Positions 1 to 6,534 of a DNA stretch of 10,241 nucleotides are shown here, in pieces; the first letter of the stretch is position 1, and every line of letters starts with the position of its first letter. Location of the stretch: positions 1-10,241 of the forward strand of contig JAIVFU010000188.1 of assembly GCA_020829485.1 (NCBI GenBank), given 5' to 3'. This DNA comes from Nostoc sp. CHAB 5834 (GTDB taxonomy: Bacteria > Cyanobacteriota > Cyanobacteriia > Cyanobacteriales > Nostocaceae). The translations under genes were made by a program, and so were the position numbers. The notes beneath the pieces were generated by a model, which was not told where the DNA came from, searched no databases, and worked only from the letters and a program-made list of their open reading frames with translations.

Positions 1-189
1 GGTATCGAAAGCGGGCGTTTCTCGGTTTTCCCTGGTTTGGGTATCCAAATTCTACGTGTGGGTTTGGATTTACCATTTATTCTTAGCCCTTTTGCTAGGT
101 TTAGACGTGCTTCTGGGGATAAGGATTATCGCATCAATCTCAGAGTGCAAAGCGCTCGAACTCAGATAACCCGCAACTTGGGTTATTAG
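1..189 (+). CDS. C-terminal end of an unrecognised protein (5' end outside window)
   Basis: An open frame enters from the left edge and runs 62 codons to a TAG stop at 187-189. The residues read as alternating hydrophobic and polar stretches (for example GRFSVFPGLGIQILRVGLDL) followed by a basic tail ending in NLGY. That pattern could suit the last strands of a cell-surface or outer-membrane barrel protein, but I do not recognise the family and the fragment is too short to name. No frame-breaking stop is seen, and the following 137 bases hold no gene I can support. The next gene is on the opposite strand and converges on this one. Confidence 0.5.
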   Translation, partial: GIESGRFSVFPGLGIQILRVGLDLPFILSPFARFRRASGDKDYRINLRVQSARTQITRNLGY

Positions 190-326
190 GCTTTTATTCT
201 CTCGACAGTTGGCTAAAAAACGGTTGTATTGCTTATGACTATTAGTTAACTTGCCTCTCTAGGTTTCTTTTTCGACAAGCAACAATTCCCATGTAATATT
301 TTTCCCATAAACGGAATTTACCTAAA

Positions 327-1118
327 CTAACTAATGCGCATAACTTTCTTGACTAAAAAAAGATTATCTTTTTGCGAGGGATGGAAGTTTGTTCTGAAAT
401 ATTCAAGTGAGTGCAAGAATACTTTGAAGGCAAATTTTTCTTTTGTAAAAAAGAACTGTATCATTTCCTGCCAAACTTTGATATCCAGAAGCTTTTTATC
501 CTGATATAGCATCATGACTAAACCCAGGTTAACGAAACCTAAAACAAAAATATAGGCCATGAGAATACCTAGCAGACGAATTAGGTAACTTTTGGTTACA
601 TTTTGAAAAACATCATACGCGACTGTTTTATGCTCAATTTCTTCAGCAGAATGCCACTCAAAAAGCTCTTTCAGTCTTGGTTCTGCTTCTGTAAATAACT
701 CCTCTCTCAAGATCAGATCAGCTATAGCATTTGTAAAATGTTCAACTCCTGCGATCATGGCTAGCTTTAGCTTCATATTCAGTTTATTTTCACAAACTTG
801 AAAAAGAATAAACCGTAGAAAGCGAAGATAGGTGTCAAACTGATAACCTTGCTGGCGTAAGTTATTCCAAAATTTCTCATGCTGAACAGCATGTTGTGCT
901 TCCTGGCCAACAAACGCTGAAGCTTCCTGTTTGAGTTGGGGGTTATCAATCTGCTTTAATTGTCGTTTCACAGTCCGAAGCATGAATTGTTCGCCATCAG
1001 GGAACAAAAGTGTGATGCTGTTAAAAAAGTGTGTTTTGAAGGGACTATTACTATACCAGTACCTGCCAATTGGCTCGGCAAAATCAAAATTCATCTGCCG
1101 TACAGTTATTTGAGACAT
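327..1118 (-). CDS. PF10118-type 'metal-dependent hydrolase', ferritin-like di-metal protein
   Basis: This 263-residue protein fits the family annotated as predicted metal-dependent hydrolase (PF10118, COG3687) in length and motifs. Candidate metal ligands sit on separate helices, as in ferritin-like di-iron proteins: E43 (FPDGE), E73 and H76 (GQEAQH), E126-H127 (GVEHF) and the H156-xx-E159-E160-xx-H163 cluster (WHSAEEIEHK). Residues about 178-205 are strongly hydrophobic and could be a membrane segment or buried hairpin. Despite the family name, the fold and ligand pattern suit an oxidative di-iron enzyme as well as a hydrolase; no substrate can be read from the sequence. It is the last gene of the minus-strand set, 51 bases after the DUF302 gene and probably co-transcribed with it. 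The ATG start has GGAG about 11 bases upstream. I saw no convincing terminator downstream. Confidence 0.85.
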   Translation of the reverse strand: MSQITVRQMNFDFAEPIGRYWYSNSPFKTHFFNSITLLFPDGEQFMLRTVKRQLKQIDNPQLKQEASAFVGQEAQHAVQHEKFWNNLRQQGYQFDTYLRFLRFILFQVCENKLNMKLKLAMIAGVEHFTNAIADLILREELFTEAEPRLKELFEWHSAEEIEHKTVAYDVFQNVTKSYLIRLLGILMAYIFVLGFVNLGLVMMLYQDKKLLDIKVWQEMIQFFFTKEKFAFKVFLHSLEYFRTNFHPSQKDNLFLVKKVMRIS

Positions 1119-1169
1119 AAGAATTTATGCTCCATAGATAGTTTTTAGAATCAAACTTATACAGTAGAT

Positions 1170-1685
1170 TTATACAGCCATTGTTACCAAATTTTCTAGT
1201 TTTTGATCGAGTATTTGCGCCACCTTCAAAATCTCCTCGTTCTGGAATTGACCTAGCAATGATGAAGGCTTGTCATAAGTAACATGAGTCTTACCATCAA
1301 AGTCTTCGTAGACAAACAGTCGCAATGGGACGTAAAGTCCAACCCCAGGATTTTGTTCAAACATTTGGTTAGCTATTAGTGGGTTTCCAATTATATAGAG
1401 CTTGGACTTATTGCGTTTGCCAGATTGAGATGTCAGTAATCCACCCAGTTCAAAATCTACCAAGATTGTGAAGCCGCTTTTCCCAACCATTGACTCAACT
1501 GCACTTTTGACCTGATCAAACGATTTATTTGTGTCTAATCTCTTTAACTGTCTAAGGAGTGTGTTGTCAGCTGGGCTGGCCATGGTTTCGATTGTACTTG
1601 TGACTTGATCGAATGATTTGTCTGAAGAGACAATGACGCAAGTTCCTGTGAAATTGACATTTGTCATGGAATTAACAGTTGTCAC
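1170..1685 (-). CDS. DUF302 family protein (copy A)
   Basis: The 171-residue product carries the DUF302 (PF03625) signature in its C-terminal half: a KLYIIGNP strand-turn (about 96-102), GVGLYVPLRLFVYED (about 114-128), then GKT and the Y-x-KPSSLLGQF block (137-147). The family is small and soluble, of uncertain function; a heme or small-ligand role has been discussed for some members but nothing here proves one. The start is GTG at 1685, chosen because AAGGAG lies 7 bases before it; the in-frame ATG six codons later has no comparable site. The motif K-SFDQV occurs twice (residues 23-28 and 54-59), pointing to an internal duplication of the first strand-helix unit. Its C-terminal part is about two-thirds identical by eye to the DUF302 protein at 7546-8046 on the other strand. 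It lies 51 bases before the PF10118 gene and 378 bases after the DUF1702 pair. Confidence 0.85.
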   Translation of the reverse strand: MTTVNSMTNVNFTGTCVIVSSDKSFDQVTSTIETMASPADNTLLRQLKRLDTNKSFDQVKSAVESMVGKSGFTILVDFELGGLLTSQSGKRNKSKLYIIGNPLIANQMFEQNPGVGLYVPLRLFVYEDFDGKTHVTYDKPSSLLGQFQNEEILKVAQILDQKLENLVTMAV

Positions 1686-1774
1686 TCGTTTCTCCTTGAG
1701 TTTTTATTTAGTTACAAATTTGATCCAAGAGATGCCTATAAATTGTGGTAACAAAAAACAATGAAAATCCCTTT

Positions 1775-1980
1775 TCTTATTCCCTGTCATCTGTCTTCTA
1801 GCAGAGGCCAACTGGCGGTGCACCACCTTCTTCCCTATTCCCCACTCCCTGTGTTTGTTTTTTAAGAGCATCCAACGAGCGACGAATGCTTTGCGGATGG
1901 GTGCTTTTTCCCTGAGGCAAAGTCGTTTTGCCTTGGGTGCACAGGCGTTTACGTTCCCGTTTAGGTATCCCCAAAGCAAT
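1775..1980. repeat. Repeat-like intergenic stretch between DUF302 and DUF1702 genes
   Basis: The 378-base gap 1686-2063 holds no gene I can support; ORFs that cross it lack family features and look chance. It contains C/T-rich low-complexity sequence (TTCCCTATTCCCCACTCCC at 1831-1849) of the kind scattered between genes in filamentous cyanobacteria, then a more GC-rich block (about 1865-1975) resembling their dispersed intergenic repeats. A perfect 7-bp stem, AGGCAAA (1915-1921) and TTTGCCT (1927-1933) around a 5-base loop, lies within it. Assignment to a named repeat family would need comparison with other genomes. Confidence 0.45.
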
Positions 1981-2063
1981 TACTGCGAATGTACACAAGC
2001 TAGCACGTATGTTCTACAGCATCTGGACAACTGCTAGACAATATTCTGACCGATTTTATCGTC

Positions 2064-3032
2064 TTAAGAAGCTTTGGCAACAGCTACCAAATCATCTACT
2101 ACTAGATAGACCCGGTAGAATTGCCAAACTTCGGAATCTGATATTGCTTTGTTGGTTGGAAAATTCTTTGGGGCTTTATTTAATATGTCATCTGGTGTGG
2201 CATTTTCCATACCGCTGAGAACTCCACTAGCCATTTTTGTGTATCCTGCTGCATTGCCAAGTAGTTCACGAAATTTGGCAGCGCAAGCTGCTGCCCTAGC
2301 CAATGCAAACCGATAAGAGCCGGCTGCTGTTGCTAGGGCTTCTAGGGTTGCACGTTCAGCACCACCAATAGAGGCGCAAGCGTATCCAACACCACCCCAA
2401 AGGTCTGCCTGTCTTGTAGGAGAAAAAGCTGCGATCGTTTGTGAAATATGAGTAATATCAGCACAGTTCACCATCCAAATACTGCGACCCAAACCTTGGT
2501 CAAAGATGTGGCGAGTGTAGCCAGAAAATTGCTCAGGAGGCGTTGCTGTAGCATCAAGAAAGTCTCGCCAGTGAAACATCCCATGTTGAAAGCCATAGCC
2601 ATCGATTATCGGCCAAACTTTCACAAGATCGCTTGGTTTTAAATACCGCTCGATAGGCAACCGACCCTTACCTAGCATCAAACCCACTCCTAAATAAACC
2701 ATAGTCTGATAAGCTGGACTAGCGCCTGCTAGAAAGTTCTCGACTCGATTCTGCTTGCTGGGTGCGACTAAATCCTGTTGAGAAAGACCTATGCCTATCC
2801 CCTCTAAGGCAAATCCAAACAATTCGGTTTCAATTGAATTTAATTTGTCTACGAGTACCTTTCGTTCATCACTAGCAAGCGCCGCTTGGTGGGTCTGCCA
2901 CATAGCATTCGTAACTTGAAAAAATCGCTGCTGCATTCTGTGATCGTCTGTTCTAACCCCACGTTCTGTCCAAGTGTTTGTCAAAAGCGTCATCACAGTA
3001 TTGATTTGTAGCTGCCAAGAGTCTTGTTGCAT
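2064..3032 (-). CDS. DUF1702 family protein (copy B, downstream)
   Basis: The 322-residue protein matches the DUF1702 (PF08012) pattern along its whole length: TERGV near residue 22, GFALEG (73-78), the invariant-looking APSKQNRVE block (90-98), YLGVGLMLG (113-121), IDGYGFQHG (143-151), FDQGLGRSIWM (177-187) and QADLWGGVGYA (208-218). No signal peptide or clear membrane helix is seen. The biochemical function of the family is unknown; relatives are, as I recall, encoded in enediyne biosynthetic clusters of actinobacteria. It is about half identical by eye to the neighbouring DUF1702 protein, and its 5' leader is also similar, so the two arose by tandem duplication. The ATG has AAGGAG about 6 bases upstream. 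At residues 189-190 it has N-C where the sister copy has D-G, a possible divergence in a conserved spot. Confidence 0.88.
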   Translation of the reverse strand: MQQDSWQLQINTVMTLLTNTWTERGVRTDDHRMQQRFFQVTNAMWQTHQAALASDERKVLVDKLNSIETELFGFALEGIGIGLSQQDLVAPSKQNRVENFLAGASPAYQTMVYLGVGLMLGKGRLPIERYLKPSDLVKVWPIIDGYGFQHGMFHWRDFLDATATPPEQFSGYTRHIFDQGLGRSIWMVNCADITHISQTIAAFSPTRQADLWGGVGYACASIGGAERATLEALATAAGSYRFALARAAACAAKFRELLGNAAGYTKMASGVLSGMENATPDDILNKAPKNFPTNKAISDSEVWQFYRVYLVVDDLVAVAKAS

Positions 3033-3079
3033 TTCGATTCTCCTTTTTGATTAGTAGATTTTTTGTCACAAAAGCCTTT
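3033..3079 (-). repeat. 5' leader of DUF1702 copy B, similar to the leader of copy A
   Basis: Read on the minus strand, this leader ends in a CTACTA...AAAAAGGAGAATC block before the ATG and carries an AAAGG...TTTTG stretch further up. The 47 bases before the other DUF1702 gene (4147-4193) carry the same blocks in the same order and over the same total length. The duplication therefore seems to have copied the ribosome-binding leader with the gene. The remaining part of the 154-base spacer up to 3186 shows nothing else I can name. Confidence 0.55.
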
Positions 3080-3186
3080 AGCTGCTGAACCCGAAAGCAT
3101 TTGAGATTTTGGATTAAAAGCGAATGGCAAAGGGTGATTCCAGCAATATTAAACAGCACCACCTGTACTCTTTTTGCGTGAAACTA

Positions 3187-4146
3187 TTAAGTTGATGAAG
3201 CAATTGTGCTAGGCATCGCTAGATGCGCTCGGTAATGCTGCCAAACTTCTTGTTCTGGTGTCGCTGTGTTAGTCTGAAAGTTTTGAAGAGTCTTGTTGAT
3301 ATTCTCAGCGACTGCATTAGGTCTCATTCCCGACAGAACCTCACAAGCTAATTCTGTATGTGCAGAATAGCTGCCAATTCGTTGACGAGACTTGGCGGCA
3401 AAAGCTGATCCTTGAATCAAAGCAAACTGATAATGTCCTGCTGCTGTCTTTAAGGCTTCTAAAGTAGCACGTCCCACACCACCAGAATAAGTGCAGACGA
3501 AACCAATGCCACCCCACAAATCTGCCTGCCTTGTAGGAGGGAAAGCTCCGATAGTCTTTGGGATACGGGTAACATCAGCACCGTCTACAAACCAAATGCT
3601 GCGACCCATACCTTGGTCAAATACACGGCGAGCATAGCCAGAAAGATGCTCAGACATAGCTAAGTCATCGAGATATTTTTGCCAGTGGGATAAACCATGT
3701 TGAAAGCCATAGCCATCAATGACTAACCAAAGCTTTGTTGGGTTAAGTTGTGATATGTATGGCTCTAGAGGCAAGGGAGGCTTGCCTAACATTAAACCTA
3801 CCCCCACATATACGAAGTGTTCATAAGCTGCTCCCGAACCTGCTACGAATGCCTCAACTCGATTCTGCTTGCTGGGTGCAAACAAATCCCGGTGAGTCAG
3901 ACCCATGCCTACCTCCTCGAAGGCAAATCCACGCAACTCATCTTCAATTCCATTCAGTTTGAGTATAATTGCCTCTAGTTCATCACTAGCGATCGCAGCT
4001 TGAAATCCTTGAAGCAAAGTGCCACGGATTTGTCGAAGTCGTTGCTGCACGCTAGGACTAATCGTTGGAATCCCACGTTCAGCCCAAATATTCACTGGTA
4101 AGGTTTTATCTTCATTTAATTTTGTTTCCACAGCATCCTGTGCCAT
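3187..4146 (-). CDS. DUF1702 family protein (copy A, upstream)
   Basis: The 319-residue protein has the same DUF1702 (PF08012) blocks as its neighbour: AERGI (22-26), GFAFEEVGMGL (73-83), APSKQNRVE (90-98), YVGVGLMLG (113-121), IDGYGFQHG (143-151), FDQGMGRSIWFVDGAD (176-191) and QADLWGGIGF (207-216). It appears cytoplasmic, with no export signal. The start ATG is preceded by AAAAAGGAGAATC, a strong ribosome-binding site. It lies 53 bases downstream of the FAD oxidoreductase and 154 bases upstream of the second DUF1702 gene, all on the minus strand, so a single transcript is plausible. A perfect HIP1 octamer falls inside the coding region. Keeping two divergent copies suggests either a hetero-oligomer or two related steps; which one cannot be told from sequence. 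Function is unknown. Confidence 0.88.
   Translation of the reverse strand: MAQDAVETKLNEDKTLPVNIWAERGIPTISPSVQQRLRQIRGTLLQGFQAAIASDELEAIILKLNGIEDELRGFAFEEVGMGLTHRDLFAPSKQNRVEAFVAGSGAAYEHFVYVGVGLMLGKPPLPLEPYISQLNPTKLWLVIDGYGFQHGLSHWQKYLDDLAMSEHLSGYARRVFDQGMGRSIWFVDGADVTRIPKTIGAFPPTRQADLWGGIGFVCTYSGGVGRATLEALKTAAGHYQFALIQGSAFAAKSRQRIGSYSAHTELACEVLSGMRPNAVAENINKTLQNFQTNTATPEQEVWQHYRAHLAMPSTIASST
3989..3996. repeat. HIP1 octamer GCGATCGC
   Basis: A perfect GCGATCGC palindrome lies within the DUF1702 copy A gene. This octamer is strongly over-represented in many cyanobacterial genomes and supports the taxonomic guess. Partial matches with the CGATCG core occur near 2432 and 6649. Confidence 0.8.
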
Positions 4147-4193
4147 ATTGATTCTCCTTTTTTAGTAGTTAATTTCAGTATCAAAAAACCTTT
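4147..4193 (-). repeat. 5' leader of DUF1702 copy A, similar to the leader of copy B
   Basis: This is the counterpart of the leader at 3033-3079. The best-conserved parts are the AAGGAGAATC ribosome-binding block, CTACTA just before it, and an AAAGG plus TTTTGA-like stretch at the far end. It fills nearly the whole 53-base gap between the FAD oxidoreductase and DUF1702 copy A, so the duplicated unit began very close to the oxidoreductase stop codon. Confidence 0.55.
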
Positions 4194-4199
4194 CTCTAT

Positions 4200-5408
4200 T
4201 CAAGCTTTCAGAACCGCAAGAGAGCTATCCTGCTTTAGTTCTTCATTAATTGCCCTCAGTTTGATAAAAGATATCTGGCCTAGTAGTCCAATAGTCTGCT
4301 TCAGCAAACCAATACTGCACAAACTCAGCTTTTCAATTCCCCAAACTCGCTCCCACTTGTGTATTAAATCTTGAATTTGGCGATCGTAAGTAGATAAAAA
4401 ATATTCTGTTCTATCCAACAGATTGCCTTTAACTAAACCTTGAACGACAAAATCAGCAGCAATTTCCCCACTATTCATCCCGATCGCTACTCCATTGCAA
4501 AAGAATGGATCGAGAAATGCTACTGCATCTCCAACAATCAAAAATCCATTGCCTGAATACTTGTCAGATTCCCAGTCATAATTCATAACTGCTTGCGTCG
4601 GTATCACTTTTTTAGCTACTTGTATAGCCTGAGAAAGCGGCTCCCAACAATTGACGGCTTCCTGGAATACATTTTCTAAATTCCTCGCACCACTTCTAGC
4701 TTTTTCTTCCCATAAAACAACCATGACACTGACTCGTTCATTAGGAAGACGCATAACCAAGACATAGCCTCCATCAAGACTAATAACCAAAATTCCGTCA
4801 TCGGGAATCAACTTAGTCAAGCTCTGTCCAACAAAATGGCAAAAAACTGCCACATATTCATCGGGTTTTTTCCCTGTCGCCCTCAAACCTAAACGCTGTG
4901 CCAATGGTGTCAGCTTGCCTCTGGCATCAATAACCAGCTTTGCTCCATATTCACTATAGCCATCAGAACTGTAGCACTTAACACCAGTTAAGCGATCATC
5001 AGTGAAAACAAAATCTTTCACTACAGTGTTTGGCAAATATTTTACTCCACGACTCACAGCATTTTCTATTAAAACTTGCTCAAAAACTGCTCGGTTAAGT
5101 CCCATTCCATTATGGTTATTCTTCAATCTTTTCGGTTCAATTTCAATTTGATAATTGAAACTTTCATTGGTTGAGATCAGCCGAACTTTCTTTGGCTGTT
5201 CAACTGCGCTCCGAATTTTTTTCTCAATGTTAAGCCGTACCAGCAGATCATAGCTGATACCATAGAAGGTTTCTGGAAGTTGGATAAATTGTTGAGTCCT
5301 TTGCTCAACCATCAATACATTCAATCCATTTCCTGCTAATAAATTAGCTGTAGTCAATCCCGCTGGGCCTGTACCAACAACAATAACATCATAAACATCG
5401 CTCACCAT
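4200..5408 (-). CDS. NAD(P)/FAD-dependent oxidoreductase (monooxygenase / halogenase / geranylgeranyl-reductase fold)
   Basis: The 402-residue protein begins with a dinucleotide-binding fold: DVIVVGTGPAGL with GxGxxG at residues 12-17 and the ribose-binding acid E35 in VLMVEQR. A mid-protein LVIDARG (158-164) matches the DG-type motif of this superfamily, and the second FAD motif is IVGDAVAFLDPFFCNGV (291-307). The GD...DP..xxGV form is shared by flavin monooxygenases, tryptophan-halogenase-like enzymes and geranylgeranyl reductases. The WxWxIP motif of true flavin halogenases is not seen, so I favour a monooxygenase or reductase. The length is normal for the group. The ATG at 5408 has AGGAAGGG a few bases upstream. 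It is the first gene of the minus-strand set and faces the IS630 remnant; a 13-bp palindrome lies 70-83 bases upstream. The substrate is probably hydrophobic (inference). Confidence 0.85.
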   Translation of the reverse strand: MVSDVYDVIVVGTGPAGLTTANLLAGNGLNVLMVEQRTQQFIQLPETFYGISYDLLVRLNIEKKIRSAVEQPKKVRLISTNESFNYQIEIEPKRLKNNHNGMGLNRAVFEQVLIENAVSRGVKYLPNTVVKDFVFTDDRLTGVKCYSSDGYSEYGAKLVIDARGKLTPLAQRLGLRATGKKPDEYVAVFCHFVGQSLTKLIPDDGILVISLDGGYVLVMRLPNERVSVMVVLWEEKARSGARNLENVFQEAVNCWEPLSQAIQVAKKVIPTQAVMNYDWESDKYSGNGFLIVGDAVAFLDPFFCNGVAIGMNSGEIAADFVVQGLVKGNLLDRTEYFLSTYDRQIQDLIHKWERVWGIEKLSLCSIGLLKQTIGLLGQISFIKLRAINEELKQDSSLAVLKA

Positions 5409-5478
5409 ATTTCCCTTCCTAAATTCGTCAATATAATAACTAATAGAGCCAAAGATATAATTCTGATGCAGTGGCTGA

Positions 5479-5491
5479 TTATCTGAGATAA
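5479..5491. promoter_or_regulatory. Palindrome upstream of the oxidoreductase operon
   Basis: TTATCT-G-AGATAA is a perfect 13-bp dyad about 70 bases upstream of the oxidoreductase start, in a 121-base AT-rich spacer that must hold the operon promoter unless transcription starts inside the IS element. The size suits a dimeric repressor site. No regulator is identified, and I could not place clear -35 and -10 boxes. Confidence 0.3.
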
Positions 5492-5529
5492 AATCTGACT
5501 TTTAAACTAATTACCAATCCAGACTATTA

Positions 5530-5562
5530 AGTAGGTCGGCGGGAAAAAACCAAACTATGTAA
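5530..5562 (+). repeat. Left terminal inverted repeat of the IS630-type element
   Basis: Begins AGTAGGTCGGCGGGAAAA and ends with ACTATGTAA. It pairs with the right end at 6288-6320; the seven mismatches are concentrated in the middle, and both outer and inner blocks are conserved. Confidence 0.85.
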
Positions 5563-5608
5563 AGATAAATAAATACGGATAATATATCTACCGAGGTCAC
5601 AAAAAAAT

Positions 5609-6016
5609 ATGGGCGCTCGTCTGAGGGTATTTCTGACTAATGAGGAAAACAAAACCCTTCTAAATCTAAGGATTGGGGATGTACCACAGAAAGTCAAAGA
5701 CCGAGCAGAGGTAATCAGGTTAAATGCAGATGGCTGGTATGTGGAAAAAATAGCGGCTCACTTTAACTGGACTGTTCAAACAGTAAGAGAAGTCTTACAT
5801 AAATGGCAGGAGTTAGGTATAGAAGGGCTTTGGGAATTACCAGGACGAGGGGGAAAACCGAAGTGGAAGGAACAAGACATAGTGTTCTTGGAAGAATGCC
5901 TGAAAAAAGAACCACGGACATATAACAGCCTGCAATTAGCCCAGAAATTAGAAAAAGAGCGCCATATTAAACTGAGTCCCGATAGATTAAGACGGGTACT
6001 CAAAAAAAGGGGGTAA
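5609..6016 (+). CDS. IS630-type transposase N-terminal (DNA-binding) ORF
   Basis: The 135-residue ORF is the DNA-binding half of an IS630-family transposase. Residues about 30-66 form a helix-turn-helix (DRAEVIRLNADGW...VQTVREVLHKW), and about 73-131 a second winged-helix-like unit (GLW...GRGGKPKW...LSPDRLRRVLKK). The start MGARLRVFL is typical of the cyanobacterial members. The frame stops right after an AAAAAAAGGGGG tract (6002-6013), where a -1 slip would continue into KKGVIWKRARKSHK, the normal sequence at the join of the two halves in this family. The downstream catalytic part is deleted, so no active enzyme can be made. The ORF itself is undamaged and might still give a DNA-binding peptide that recognises the terminal repeats. 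Confidence 0.85.
   Translation: MGARLRVFLTNEENKTLLNLRIGDVPQKVKDRAEVIRLNADGWYVEKIAAHFNWTVQTVREVLHKWQELGIEGLWELPGRGGKPKWKEQDIVFLEECLKKEPRTYNSLQLAQKLEKERHIKLSPDRLRRVLKKRG
6002..6013 (+). other. Probable -1 programmed frameshift site (A7G5)
   Basis: Seven A followed by five G lie immediately before the TAA that ends the first transposase ORF. Slipping back one base reads on as K-G-V-I-W-K-R-A-R-K, which matches the conserved start of the second half of IS630 transposases. The slip site is intact although the product is now defective. Confidence 0.65.
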
Positions 6017-6280
6017 TTTGGAAAAGAGCTAGAAAAAGTCATAAATGGTCAAAATGGGAGAGTATGGGTTTGTACTTCTTCTTTTTGCCCGCATACTGCT
6101 CTGAGATGAATCCAATTGAATTGGAGTGGCAGCACCTGAAAAAAGATGAACTATGTGGGCAAATATTTGATGATGAGTACTACCATTGCTTACGCCGTGA
6201 TTGATGGCGTTAAAGCTAGGGGAGAAAAAGGCAATTACAGTACAAAACGTATTAAATTTGACTCTAATGCCTTTGATTAA
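6016..6280 (+). pseudogene. Remnant of the IS630 transposase C-terminal half, core deleted and frameshifted
   Basis: In the -1 frame after the slip site the sequence reads VIWKRARKSHK (to about 6045), then jumps to LYFFFLPAYCSEMNPIELEW (about 6070-6129). This is the C-terminal DDE region with its NPIE...W motif, which supplies the last catalytic glutamate. The roughly 145 residues that should lie between, including the first two catalytic aspartates, are gone. A further frameshift near 6175-6182 moves the end into another frame (IAYAVIDGVKARGEKGNYS, then NAFD and TAA at 6278-6280), the usual C-terminal tail. So there are at least two lesions: one deletion and one indel. Confidence 0.8.
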
Positions 6281-6287
6281 ACTTTCG

Positions 6288-6320
6288 TTACATAGTTGTA
6301 AATTTTCCCACCTACCTACT
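6288..6320 (-). repeat. Right terminal inverted repeat of the IS630-type element
   Basis: Read on the minus strand it begins AGTAGGTAGGTGGGAAAA and ends ACTATGTAA, matching the left repeat. TA follows at 6321-6322. Confidence 0.85.
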
Positions 6321-6400
6321 TACTTCCCTTTCCCGTTTGGTTTTGTGTAATTAATTTTGTTCAAGTACTTAGCGATTGTTCTTGCTGCTATTAGCCTCAC

Positions 6401-6420
6401 TAATTTGTCTTGGCAAATTA
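6401..6420. promoter_or_regulatory. Dyad in the 5' region of the alpha/beta hydrolase gene
   Basis: TAATTTG (6401-6407) and CAAATTA (6414-6420) form a perfect 7-bp inverted repeat around TCTTGG. It lies in the 283-base gap between the IS element and the hydrolase gene, in which no ORF of note occurs. It could be an operator; the base composition makes chance plausible too. Confidence 0.3.
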
Positions 6421-6502
6421 ATATGGCTTTATCCCTCCTTTTATAGACTCTAATAATAAATAAACTGGTCTTATAGGCTGTGTTCTTTAGAGAGACTAGG
6501 TT

Positions 6503-6534
6503 TTCAGGTTTGAAGGATCACTATAAAACCTGAA
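6503..6534 (+). promoter_or_regulatory. 9-bp stem-loop in the leader of the alpha/beta hydrolase gene
   Basis: TTCAGGTTT (6503-6511) pairs perfectly with AAACCTGAA (6526-6534) around a 14-base loop, about 70 bases before the start codon. It may be an operator dyad or a structured mRNA leader. It is not followed by a run of T directly after the stem that would make a strong terminator. A separate 10-bp palindrome, TTAATATTAA, lies at 6571-6580, between this stem and the ribosome-binding site. Confidence 0.4.

Larger units (their letters stand above)
5530..6320 (+). mobile_element. IS630-type element, internally deleted, with terminal inverted repeats
   Basis: The element is bounded by 33-bp imperfect inverted repeats (5530-5562 and 6288-6320, 26 of 33 positions matching by hand alignment) and flanked on both sides by TA (5528-5529 and 6321-6322), the target expected for the IS630/Tc1 group. 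Inside is an intact N-terminal helix-turn-helix ORF, a slippery A7G5 tract, then only the C-terminal end of the transposase. The total of 791 bp is several hundred bases short of what a complete element should need, because the catalytic core is missing. It is therefore non-autonomous but could still be moved by a relative's transposase. It sits in the spacer between the two divergent gene arms. Confidence 0.85.

Noticed and set aside
327..1118. CylC-like dimetal halogenase for the ferritin-like protein
   Set aside because: Those enzymes are, as I recall, considerably longer, and the motif order here fits PF10118 better.
931..1148. Two overlapping plus-strand ORFs of about 60 codons opposite the PF10118 gene
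   Set aside because: They are antisense shadows of a well-conserved minus-strand gene, have no recognisable motif, and end where that gene starts.
1704..2218. Short ORFs on both strands across the spacer 1686-2063
   Set aside because: They overlap each other, contain repeat-derived Arg/Gln/Ser-rich text, and have no ribosome-binding site or family features; the longest runs into the DUF1702 gene antisense.
2953..3162. 69-codon minus-strand ORF across the gap between the DUF1702 genes
   Set aside because: It overlaps the start of DUF1702 copy B out of frame and shows no motif; the duplicated leader explains this sequence better.
4200..5408. Flavin-dependent halogenase call for the FAD protein
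   Set aside because: The second FAD motif resembles halogenases, but the WxWxIP motif was not found, so only the broader oxidoreductase class is supported.
5776..6042. 88-codon minus-strand ORF opposite the transposase ORF
   Set aside because: It is an antisense shadow of the clear IS630 helix-turn-helix ORF.
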